Assembly: GCA_022705425.1 (NCBI GenBank)
Contig: JAKJEM010000001.1
Span: 168,253 to 201,871, forward strand
Source of the DNA: Planctomycetota bacterium
GTDB taxonomy: Bacteria > Planctomycetota > Brocadiia > CAIUPP01
Length of the DNA stretch: 33,619 nt
Direction of reading: 5' to 3'
Shown here: positions 22,333-29,401 of the stretch, in pieces
Layout of the letters: each line of letters begins with the position of its first letter
Position numbering within the stretch: the first letter of the stretch is position 1
The notes under the pieces: generated by a model
Seen by the model: the letters and a program-made list of their open reading frames with translations, nothing else
Told to the model about the DNA's origin: nothing
Database searches by the model: none
Program-made: the position numbers and the translations under genes

Positions 22333-23703
22333 TCATGGACGTACGGCGTTGAAGACGTGATAGACGGGTTTCTCTTCGGGGCTGGTGGCGAAGATCGAGT
22401 ACAGTCGGGCGTTGCGGGCCGTGACGCGGAGGCGAACGGGTTTGCCCTCGGCGGCGCGGAGGAGGTCGCCCCCCGCCCAGCGCACCGGCGCGGAGGTCGA
22501 GTCGCCGGTCACCGGCGCGCAGCGTTCCGCCTCGAAGCCCGGCAGCGGCTTCATGGCGGCATCGAGCGCCGCCACCTTGACCCATCCGTCGCGGGCGACG
22601 CGCGCGTTGAGGAAGAGGCTGGAAGAGGGCAGGCCGAAGGACACCGTGAGCAGCTCCGCCGGCGTCCGTCCGGCGGCCAGGGCGATGAAGCGGTCCGGCT
22701 TCAGGCTGGCCATCCCCAGTCCGGCGCGCTGCGGGTCGAGCTCCCAGTGCACCTTGTGGCGCATGGTCGTGCCCATGTAGTAGAAGCGGATCTCATCGTC
22801 GAGGAAGACCGGCTGCGACGCGCACTGCAGATTCCCGCAGTCCCAGTCCTTGCCGCCCCCGTGCGGGAGGAAGGTCTGCCCCTGCGCCGCGCGGTGCCAG
22901 GCGTACCCTGTGCGGCAGTAGGCCAGTTCCGTTTCCTGGTAGCCGCACATCTTGCTCGCGCCCGAGTCCGTCAGGTCGGTGCGGTAGATCCAGACCGTGC
23001 CGAGTTCGTAGGAGCCGTAGGGAAAGACCCCCATGCCGTAGAACTGGATCTGCGGCGGGTCGCCCGCGTCGGGCTCGAAGACGATGCGCGGGTCGCTCGT
23101 CCACTGGCGGAAGTTCCAGGACTCGCTGCGCGTCACGCGACGCCCGCTGAAGGGCACGAAGCGATGATAGGCGACATAGCGCCCGTCGCGCAGGCGCAGG
23201 AAGCCCATCGGGCAGTCCGGGTGCGTGCAGATCACCGGCGCGCGCCCCACCTGCTCCCAGCGGATGCCGTCGGCGCTGTGGAAGGCGCAGATGCAGTTCG
23301 ACGGGTTTGCCCCGGCGATCATCTTGTAGCGCCAGTCCTCGCGCGGCTCCTCCGCGTCGTAGATCACCGCCGGCCCGTGCACGTCGGGGGTCAGCACGAT
23401 GTTCGTCTTGCGCCCCTTGAACTTGAAGATGTCGAAGAGCGGCTTGCGCCAGACGAGGCCGTCGTCGCTCTCGGCGTAGCCCAGGTAGATCCACCAGGGC
23501 TTGTGGATCGTGCTGTACCACATCTGGAAGGGCTTGCCCGGCGCCTTCAGGACGCTGCCGTAGAGCTGCATGTTCCCGTTTTCCCAGGGTTGGTCGGCGA
23601 GGAAGAGGGGATTGGCCTTGTGCTTCACCGGCTGTTCGATCTCCCGCCGGAAGCCCCGGACGGATTCCGTCTCGCGCCAGTCGAAGAAGAGGAACTTGAT
23701 CAT
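22333..23703 (-). CDS. GH32/GH43-type five-bladed propeller glycosidase-like protein
   Basis: 456 residues from the ATG at 23703 (GGAGA upstream). Residues about 25-110 (ENGNMQLYGSVL, GKPFQMWYST, YAESDDGLVWRKP) and later FHSADGIRW and FRLRDGR-type strands follow the arabinanase/levansucrase/invertase propeller pattern, where each blade has a SxDG-x-x-W turn. The last roughly 110 residues resemble an Ig-like beta-sandwich (VRWAGGDLL, GKPVRLRVTARNARLYSIF), as is common behind such propellers. The catalytic acids cannot be assigned by eye. No signal peptide is present. It is expressed from the promoter at 23754-23782 and followed by the sialidase-like gene. Confidence 0.7.
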   Translation of the reverse strand: MIKFLFFDWRETESVRGFRREIEQPVKHKANPLFLADQPWENGNMQLYGSVLKAPGKPFQMWYSTIHKPWWIYLGYAESDDGLVWRKPLFDIFKFKGRKTNIVLTPDVHGPAVIYDAEEPREDWRYKMIAGANPSNCICAFHSADGIRWEQVGRAPVICTHPDCPMGFLRLRDGRYVAYHRFVPFSGRRVTRSESWNFRQWTSDPRIVFEPDAGDPPQIQFYGMGVFPYGSYELGTVWIYRTDLTDSGASKMCGYQETELAYCRTGYAWHRAAQGQTFLPHGGGKDWDCGNLQCASQPVFLDDEIRFYYMGTTMRHKVHWELDPQRAGLGMASLKPDRFIALAAGRTPAELLTVSFGLPSSSLFLNARVARDGWVKVAALDAAMKPLPGFEAERCAPVTGDSTSAPVRWAGGDLLRAAEGKPVRLRVTARNARLYSIFATSPEEKPVYHVFNAVRP

Positions 23704-23753
23704 GCCCGGTCTCCACTTGCGGGACAAGGGGGAAAGCCCTGCGTCACGCCGGT

Positions 23754-23782
23754 AGGGTAGCCCTCCGCCCGAGGGACGTCAA
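23754..23782 (-). promoter_or_regulatory. Promoter of the propeller-glycosidase operon
   Basis: Minus-strand TTGACG (23777-23782), a 17-bp spacer and TACCCT (23754-23759). The -35 is strong and the -10 weak, so an activator may be needed. Confidence 0.4.
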
Positions 23783-23805
23783 GTGACGGGCGCCGTCCTT
23801 GCGCC

Positions 23806-23834
23806 TTGGCGCTGCTCCGGGGGCGGGATATAAT
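23806..23834 (+). promoter_or_regulatory. Promoter of the MEMO1-AMMECR1 gene
   Basis: TTGGCG (23806-23811), a 17-bp spacer and perfect TATAAT (23829-23834), giving a leader of about 30 bases to the ATG at 23873. It is divergent from and not overlapping the leftward promoter. Confidence 0.65.
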
Positions 23835-23872
23835 GCGCCTCGGGATTCGTCGCCCCGGCAAGGAGACCCGGC

Positions 23873-25387
23873 ATGAAGAGCGCACTTCCGCTGGCCGTTG
23901 TTCTTCTGGCGCTCACGTGTTCCTGCGCGCCGGGGGAGGACCCGCCCGCGCGCACGCGCCCCGCCGCGCTGGCCGGGCAATGGTACCCATCCGATCCGGA
24001 CGCGCTGCGCGGGGCCGTCCAGCGGTACATGGCCGGCGAGGGGGCGCGCGCGGAAGGACGTCTGGCGGCCCTGGTCGTGCCGCACGCGGGGTATGTCTAT
24101 TCGGGCGCGGTGGCCGGGAGCGCCTGGCGGCTTGTGCCACGCGGAGCCTTCGACCGCGTCGTCCTGCTTGGCCCCAGCCATTACGGGCGCTTCGCGGGGT
24201 TCTCGCTGCCGGAGACCGATGCCTTCGCCACGCCGCTGGGGGCGGTGCGGCTCGACGCGACGGCCTGCGACGCGCTGCGGGCGCACCCCCTCCACGCGCG
24301 CGCCGACCGCGCTCACGACCCCGAGCACTGCATCGAGATTCAGTTGCCCTTCCTGCAGGCCGTTCTGCCCGAGGCGCGGATCGTGCCCATCCTCATCGGC
24401 GCGGTGGGCGGCGAGAGTGCGACCGGCATCGCCGCCGCCCTGGCGGCCCAGGTGACGCCGCGCACGCTGGTGGTCATCAGCACCGATTTCACCCATTACG
24501 GCCCCAACTTCGACTACGTGCCCTTTCGCGCCGACGTCGCCGCCAACCTCCGCAAGCTGGACATGGGCGCCGTTGAGAAGATTCTGGCCCGCGACGGGCC
24601 GGGCTTCGACGCCTACTGCGCCGAGACGCAGGCGACGATCTGCGGGCGCGGCCCGATCTCGATCCTCCTGCGGATGCTCGCGGCGGAGTCTCGCGGCGTT
24701 CTGGTGAAGTACGACACCTCCGGGCGCATGACGGGGGATTACTCGACCTCCGTGAGTTACGTCAGCCTGGCCTTCACGCTTCCGGCAACGTCCGCGTCCG
24801 CCGGGGGGCTGACCGACGCCGAGAAGCGCTTCCTGCTGCGCCTGGCGCGTCAGAGCATCGAGCAGCGCCTGACCGGGGGCCGCGCGCCGGAGCCGGACCT
24901 CTCCGCCTTTGGGCCGCAGTCCGCCCTGCGCCGGAAAGGGGGCGCCTTCGTGACGCTGAAGAAGGGGGGGCAGTTGCGCGGCTGCATCGGGCGCATCGCC
25001 CAGCCCGGCCAGGCCGACGTGCCCCCGCTGTACGAAACGGTGCGGCGCATGAGCGTCGAGTCCGCCACTGCCGACCCCCGTTTTCCGCCCGTCACCGCGC
25101 AGGAACTCAAGGGGATCGAGATCGAAATATCAGCGCTCACTCCCGCCGAGCCGGTCTCCGGCCCCGAGGGCTTCCAGGTCGGACGCCACGGCATCATCAT
25201 CCGAAAGGGCTTCTCCGGCGCGGTCTTCCTGCCCCAGGTAGCCACCGAGCAGGGCTGGACGCGCGACGAGACGCTGGCGCACCTCTGCCGAAAGGCAGGG
25301 CTGCCTGCCGACGAGTGGAAGAGACCGGGGATGACCTTCCACGTCTTCACGGCGGAGGTCTTCGGCGAGGACGCGCTCCATCCCTGA
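23873..25387 (+). CDS. amrB-amrA: Fused AmmeMemoRadiSam system B (MEMO1) and A (AMMECR1) protein with export signal
   Basis: 504 residues. Residues 1-19 are a signal sequence ending in LLALTCSC, a poor lipobox, so either a lipoprotein or a secreted form. Residues about 30-305 are the MEMO1 domain: PHAGYVYSG (H71), LLGPSHYG (H103), DPEHCIEIQLPFLQ and TICGRGPI (C257). The His-His-Cys spacing agrees with the human MEMO1 metal triad (H49, H81, C244). Residues about 313-504 are AMMECR1, with LRGCIG (368-373). The two are separate proteins in many organisms and fused in some. The radical-SAM partner (AmrS) is not in this window. Biochemical function of the AmmeMemoRadiSam system is not settled. Confidence 0.9.
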   Translation: MKSALPLAVVLLALTCSCAPGEDPPARTRPAALAGQWYPSDPDALRGAVQRYMAGEGARAEGRLAALVVPHAGYVYSGAVAGSAWRLVPRGAFDRVVLLGPSHYGRFAGFSLPETDAFATPLGAVRLDATACDALRAHPLHARADRAHDPEHCIEIQLPFLQAVLPEARIVPILIGAVGGESATGIAAALAAQVTPRTLVVISTDFTHYGPNFDYVPFRADVAANLRKLDMGAVEKILARDGPGFDAYCAETQATICGRGPISILLRMLAAESRGVLVKYDTSGRMTGDYSTSVSYVSLAFTLPATSASAGGLTDAEKRFLLRLARQSIEQRLTGGRAPEPDLSAFGPQSALRRKGGAFVTLKKGGQLRGCIGRIAQPGQADVPPLYETVRRMSVESATADPRFPPVTAQELKGIEIEISALTPAEPVSGPEGFQVGRHGIIIRKGFSGAVFLPQVATEQGWTRDETLAHLCRKAGLPADEWKRPGMTFHVFTAEVFGEDALHP

Positions 25388-25396
25388 GGGGCCGGG

Positions 25397-25714
25397 TCAC
25401 GTGTTGCGGTTGCCCTGCCGCACCGTGGCCACGATCTGGATCGCCTTTCCAGCCACGGTGAGCGTGACGTCGTTGTACCCCAGGCCGGACAGCTCATTGT
25501 GCCAGAGGATCTCGCCGTTGCGCCCGTCGAGGCAGAAGAGGTGCCCGTTGGCGCCCGCGAAGACCTTGCCGTCGTGGTCGAGAACACAGACGTCCTGCGC
25601 GCTGGTGGAGGAGAAGATGCCGGGCAGGAGTTTGCGACGCCAGATCTCATGGCCGTGATCGGGGTCAATGGCGGCGACGTGGCCGTTGCAGCCGATGTAC
25701 AGGAGTTGTTTCAT
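25397..25714 (-). CDS. Short PQQ/BamB-like beta-propeller repeat protein
   Basis: 105 residues with two or three PQQ-type blades, each with the A/L-x-D-x-x-x-G-x-x-x-W core: VAAIDPDHGHEIWRRKL and LFCLDGRNGEILWHNEL. A full propeller needs seven or eight blades, so this one must oligomerise or pack against another protein. It has no signal peptide. The ATG at 25714 follows GGGAGG at a long 12-base spacing. The start lies 24 bp after the stop of the URO-D-like gene at 25739, so the two are probably co-transcribed. It is not an obvious truncation product, because no further blades are visible in any frame downstream. The stop is 10 bp from the convergent MEMO1-AMMECR1 stop. Confidence 0.65.
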   Translation of the reverse strand: MKQLLYIGCNGHVAAIDPDHGHEIWRRKLLPGIFSSTSAQDVCVLDHDGKVFAGANGHLFCLDGRNGEILWHNELSGLGYNDVTLTVAGKAIQIVATVRQGNRNT

Positions 25715-25738
25715 GGCGTCTGCCGACCTCCCGAAGGA

Positions 25739-26944
25739 CTACCGCACGCGTGCGGCAGGCGCCGTGGCGGTGCGGCGGGGGCGTTTCCGACCGAAGCATT
25801 CATCTTGCAGGCGGCGCCACGCACTCATGGCGACGGCGCGTTCGGCGTCGTTCTTGAGTGCGACCCCGAAGAGCATGCCCTTGCGTCCGGGGCAGAGGGC
25901 CAGCACGCGCGCGAGATAGGCTTCGAGCCCTTCCTCCGGCGCGCGCGGGATGCCGCCGACGTAAGCGATGCGGCGTTCGAGGACCTTCCGCACCTCCGCC
26001 ACCCAGTCGCGCCCGGTGGTGAAGTTCAGCCCTTTCAGGTCGGGGATGCGGAAGTAGAGGGGGTGGATGTGCAGCCCTTCGGCGCGCCCGCCGGCGGGCA
26101 CGCCGCCGCAGTAGTGAATCCAGCCGCCTCCGAAGTGCGCCAGCGCCCGGGTGTGATAGGGCAGAACGAACTCCTCGAAGACGCGGGCGGAGAGCAGGAT
26201 GCCGCTGTCGTCGCACATGCGCACGCCGCCGTTCTCCATCCAGAAGCCGCTGGCGCTCCCGCGGCGCTCGCCGTCGCCGGCCAGGCGCTTGGTCAGCGCC
26301 GAAAGGCCGATGTACGCTCGCGTGGACTGGTCCATCAGGTGGTGGACGAACTCCGGGTCCTCGTAGAAGTCGGTGAAGATCTCGTGGCCCCGCGTCTGCT
26401 CGGCGATGTCGAAGGGGCCCTGTGTGTCGCAATGGTGCAGGTGGATCAGCCCGCGCAGGCCGTGGGCCTCCAGGGCGGCGGCGTGATGCTCCATGTGTTC
26501 GATGATCCGGTCCACCGTGCCCAGGCCGCGCAGGTCCTCGGGCAGCGCGAAGTCGCGCAGCGTCTCCTTGGGGACGTACCGGGTCACGACCGGCTTGGTG
26601 TGGGTGGGCACGTCAATCTGCGCGCCGAAGAGCGCCGGGCCGTTGACGACGCCGGTGTCGGCGCGCAGGGAGGCGATGGCATCCGACCCCGAGGCCAGCG
26701 AACGCACGGCCCCCTTCATCTGTTCGATGAAGCTCTTCGCCGGGTCATGGAACTGCTCGCGCCAGTCGTAGGAGGGCAGGTCCTTCAGTTCGGGGACCTC
26801 CACGCCGAAGATCATGGGGATGTAGTCGGCCTCCTCCCACCGGAACATCGCAGCCTGGCGGCGGCGCGCGGCTTCGAGACGGTCGGCGTCGGCCTTGTCG
26901 CGGGCGAGAGCGCAGACCCGCTGGAGGGCTTCGGAGGTTTCCAT
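25739..26944 (-). CDS. URO-D-superfamily protein (second, divergent)
   Basis: 401 residues, longer than the copy at 20246 by an N-terminal helical stretch (LARDKADADRLEAARRR). Shared family features are the FRWEEADYIPM entry, HLHHCDTQGPFDIA, a long central helix pair, and WIHYCGG, which corresponds to the HxCG metal site with Tyr in place of Ser. The heme-synthesis signature is missing. The C-terminus ends in a basic Ala/Arg tail. No reaction is assigned. The ATG at 26944 follows AGGAG. A near-perfect promoter upstream (26983-27011) and the short PQQ gene behind it define a two-gene unit. Confidence 0.75.
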   Translation of the reverse strand: METSEALQRVCALARDKADADRLEAARRRQAAMFRWEEADYIPMIFGVEVPELKDLPSYDWREQFHDPAKSFIEQMKGAVRSLASGSDAIASLRADTGVVNGPALFGAQIDVPTHTKPVVTRYVPKETLRDFALPEDLRGLGTVDRIIEHMEHHAAALEAHGLRGLIHLHHCDTQGPFDIAEQTRGHEIFTDFYEDPEFVHHLMDQSTRAYIGLSALTKRLAGDGERRGSASGFWMENGGVRMCDDSGILLSARVFEEFVLPYHTRALAHFGGGWIHYCGGVPAGGRAEGLHIHPLYFRIPDLKGLNFTTGRDWVAEVRKVLERRIAYVGGIPRAPEEGLEAYLARVLALCPGRKGMLFGVALKNDAERAVAMSAWRRLQDECFGRKRPRRTATAPAARVR

Positions 26945-26982
26945 GCAATTCTCCTGTCGAGGGCGGTCCGGACGTTCAGGGG

Positions 26983-27011
26983 CTTATAGCCTTCCGGCGC
27001 GAGGCTGTCAA
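26983..27011 (-). promoter_or_regulatory. Near-consensus promoter of the URO-D/PQQ unit
   Basis: Minus-strand TTGACA (27006-27011, 6/6), a 17-bp spacer and TATAAG (26983-26988, 5/6). The -35 box lies on the stop codon (27008-27010) of the upstream methyltransferase gene. Confidence 0.75.
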
Positions 27012-27877
27012 GGTCTGCGCGCGGAGAAGAAGGCGACCACCTGGGCGAAGGGACGGACACGTCCGCGGAGCCGGTCGCTTGTGCGGGCGATGGCGGCATC
27101 GAGCTCCGAGGCGGCCATGTGCCGAAGGAGCCCCTGGCGCAGCGAGGGGCGTCCGACGACCATCGGCGTGTGCCAGAACTCGCACAGGGCTGCGTCGTCG
27201 AAGAGGATGTCGCGCCGGTGGCCGCCGACGACGCGCTCGACGGCGATGAAACCGGCGCGCGCCAGGTCGGCGCAGAGGGTGTCCTCGTCGAAGTTCATCA
27301 GCGGGTCGGCGGGATCGTCGCGCAGCGCGTGTTCGGCGGCCTCCAGGGCGCGCCAGTGCGGGTCCTGCGCCGCGCCGCCGATGAGGTCGGCCAGCCGGGG
27401 GTCGTGCCGTGTGATCGGTTCGTAGCACGCCAGGCGGCCGCCGGACTTCAAGACGCGAAAGGCCTCGCGCAGGGCGGCGGGTTTGTCGGGGACGTGCGCC
27501 AGGACGCTGCGCATGACAACGGCGTCACAGGCGCCGGACGGCAGGGGCAGCGCCGCCGCCTCGCCGGCCACCCAGTCCACGTGCGCGAAGCGCGGCGCGT
27601 GGCGCTGCGCCACGTCGCGGCAAGCGGCCAGGCAGCCCTCGTCGGGGTCGCATCCCGTCACCCGGCCCGTTGTCCCCACCGCCTCGGCCGCCCCGAAGGC
27701 CAGCAATCCCGTGCCGCAACCCACGTCCAGCACATGGCCGCCCGGCCCGACGCCCGCCGCGCGCAGTACGCGCTCGCGCACCCGCCGCCAGTACGGCTTC
27801 GGCGTCAGCGGGTCGCCAACCTGGTCGTTCAGCCAGGCCGCCCAGCCGCCCTCCTGTCGCGCCGCGCCCGGTAACAT
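27008..27877 (-). CDS. Class I SAM-dependent methyltransferase (UbiE/Methyltransf_11-like)
   Basis: 289 residues from the ATG at 27877 (GGAGAG upstream). Motif I is VLDVGCGTGLLAFG (49-62), the acidic motif II is GCDPDEGCL, and the LPLPSGACDAVVMRSVLAHVPD segment carries motif IV and the post-motif loop. FRVLKSGGRLACYEP closes the Rossmann fold. The extra C-terminal roughly 90 residues suggest a specific acceptor, unknown here. The gene is divergent from the M24-like gene. Confidence 0.85.
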   Translation of the reverse strand: MLPGAARQEGGWAAWLNDQVGDPLTPKPYWRRVRERVLRAAGVGPGGHVLDVGCGTGLLAFGAAEAVGTTGRVTGCDPDEGCLAACRDVAQRHAPRFAHVDWVAGEAAALPLPSGACDAVVMRSVLAHVPDKPAALREAFRVLKSGGRLACYEPITRHDPRLADLIGGAAQDPHWRALEAAEHALRDDPADPLMNFDEDTLCADLARAGFIAVERVVGGHRRDILFDDAALCEFWHTPMVVGRPSLRQGLLRHMAASELDAAIARTSDRLRGRVRPFAQVVAFFSARRP

Positions 27878-27932
27878 GATCTCTCCGCCCCCCCCGTTTC
27901 TGGAGCGTGGTTTCTCGCGTCTTGGTGTCGGT

Positions 27933-27987
27933 ATTGTAGCATTGCCGCACTTCGCGCGCTGGACTTCGCCGCCGCACACGCTACAAT
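27933..27987. promoter_or_regulatory. Divergent promoters with mirrored -10 elements
   Basis: Leftward: minus-strand TGC-TACAAT (27933-27941), an extended -10 for the methyltransferase. Rightward: TGGACT (27960-27965), a 16-bp spacer and TACAAT (27982-27987) for the M24-like gene. The two -10 regions form an inverted repeat, GCTACAATACCGA against GCTACAATGCCGA. Confidence 0.5.
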
Positions 27988-28020
27988 GCCGATGGTTCCA
28001 CCCAGGAAAAGGAGACTCCG

Positions 28021-29121
28021 ATGGCCACGAAGGAAATCCTCGAAAAGGAAGAGCGCGTCCGCCGCTTCATGTCCGCGCAGGGTCTGGACGGTGTGCTTCT
28101 GTCGCGCCGCGACAACTTCTCCTGGATAGCCGGCGGGCGGCAGAACTACGTCGTCATGGGGTCCGACGCGGGGTTCGCCTCCGTCCTTGTCACGCGCGAG
28201 GCCAAGTATCTGCTGACGACGAATATCGAAGCGCCGCGAATGGCCGACGAAGAGATCGGCGAGCAGGGCTTCGCGCGGGTGGTCGCGACGGACTGGTTCG
28301 CGGCGGGCGCGCGGGAGCGCGCGCTGGCGGAATTGTGCGGCGGGCGCGTCGCCTCCGACGATGCCTCTGCCGGCACGACGCCCCTTCCCGCAGGCTTCCA
28401 GGAGTTGCGCTATTCCCTCACCGACGCCGAGGTGACGCGCTATCGCGCGCTGGGGCTGGACTGCGGGCTGGCCCTGGCCGAGGTCGCCGGGGGCATCGTT
28501 CCGGGCGAAACGGAGGCCGCCATCGCCGCGCGCACCGCCGCCGCGTGCCTCGAGCTGGGAATCCTGCCCCACGTCGTCCTCGTCGCCGCCGACGAGCGCA
28601 TCCGCAAGTATCGCCATCCCATCTTCACCAACGCGCGCGTCCACACCTGCGTCATGGTCGTCCTGTGCGGCATGCGCCACGGGCTGATCTGCTCCCTGAC
28701 GCGCCTGACGCACTTCGGCAAGCTGTCGCGCGACCTCCGGCGTCGTCACGACGCCGTCACGCGGATTGACGCCACGCTCAACGCCCGGACGCGTGTCGGC
28801 CGCGGGGTGGGCGACATCCTGAAGGCCGGCGTGGCGCAGTACGCCGAGGCGGGCTTTGCGGAGGAGTGGACGCTGCACCATCAGGGCGGACCCACCGGTT
28901 ACGCCGGGCGCGACTACCTGGCCACCCCCGAGGAGGCGCGCACCGTCCAGCTCAATCAAGCCTTCGCCTGGAATCCCAGCATCACCGGCACGAAGTGCGA
29001 GGACACGATCCTGGCCCTCAAGAGCGGGCCGCTCGTCATCAGCCTGGCGGGCGACTGGCCGACCGTCACGCATCGCGTGGACGGCATGGCTATGCAGCGG
29101 CCGGATATCCTGGTGAAGTGA
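28021..29121 (+). CDS. Peptidase M24-like protein with apparently lost metal ligands
   Basis: 366 residues, Xaa-Pro aminopeptidase size. The N-terminal domain (about 10-130) matches the creatinase N fold (RRFMSAQGLDGVLLSRRDNF). The pita-bread domain follows. The usual five metal ligands are D, D, H, E, E. By eye the D-x-G...S-D-x-T-R block reads LCGMRHGLICSLTR, the GHG-x-G block reads HHQGGPTGY and the first Glu block reads WNPS. Only the final Glu (KCEDTIL) looks kept. It is therefore probably not a metallopeptidase and may bind or act on another substrate. The ATG at 28021 follows AAAAGGAG. Confidence 0.75.
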   Translation: MATKEILEKEERVRRFMSAQGLDGVLLSRRDNFSWIAGGRQNYVVMGSDAGFASVLVTREAKYLLTTNIEAPRMADEEIGEQGFARVVATDWFAAGARERALAELCGGRVASDDASAGTTPLPAGFQELRYSLTDAEVTRYRALGLDCGLALAEVAGGIVPGETEAAIAARTAAACLELGILPHVVLVAADERIRKYRHPIFTNARVHTCVMVVLCGMRHGLICSLTRLTHFGKLSRDLRRRHDAVTRIDATLNARTRVGRGVGDILKAGVAQYAEAGFAEEWTLHHQGGPTGYAGRDYLATPEEARTVQLNQAFAWNPSITGTKCEDTILALKSGPLVISLAGDWPTVTHRVDGMAMQRPDILVK

Positions 29122-29401
29122 CGGGGACGGAAGGACGGGGACGGGGGATCGGGGCGCTCAGACTGCGCGGTTGCCGCTCAGGATGCCCTTCTTCCGATGG
29201 CTCGGGGAGCGGAGGTTGAGGGGGGACACGCTCCGCGCATAGTCGAGCCTTCTTCCGATCGCGCGCGGAGCGGGCGCTCCGGGATCGAGATAGGCCTTCT
29301 TCCTCCGCAAAGGCTGCGGCGGACGGCTGACCGATCCCGCCGGTCCACCGCCCGCCGTTCCAGTCCTCCGTCCCCGGTCTTTCGTCTCCGTCCCTCCGCC
29401 C
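29122..29401. repeat. Repeat-bearing intergenic region between convergent genes
   Basis: No gene is seen in these 280 bp. A 14-15 bp purine-rich sequence, CGGGGACGGAAGGAC (29122-29136), recurs inverted at 29363-29376 with one base missing. Inside are three copies of GCC-TTCTTCC (29186-29195, 29247-29256, 29294-29303). The first two extend to about 25 bp with several mismatches (TTCTTCCGAT ... AGCGG). Four runs of four or more G (29123-29154) directly follow the M24 stop. A 6-bp GC stem is at 29266-29281. No T-tract terminator is seen. Confidence 0.5.

Noticed and set aside
27893..27900. Run of eight C on the plus strand as a phase-variable tract
   Set aside because: It lies in the leader of the methyltransferase, next to the ribosome site. 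Eight bases in GC-rich DNA is weak evidence, and it is not inside a reading frame.
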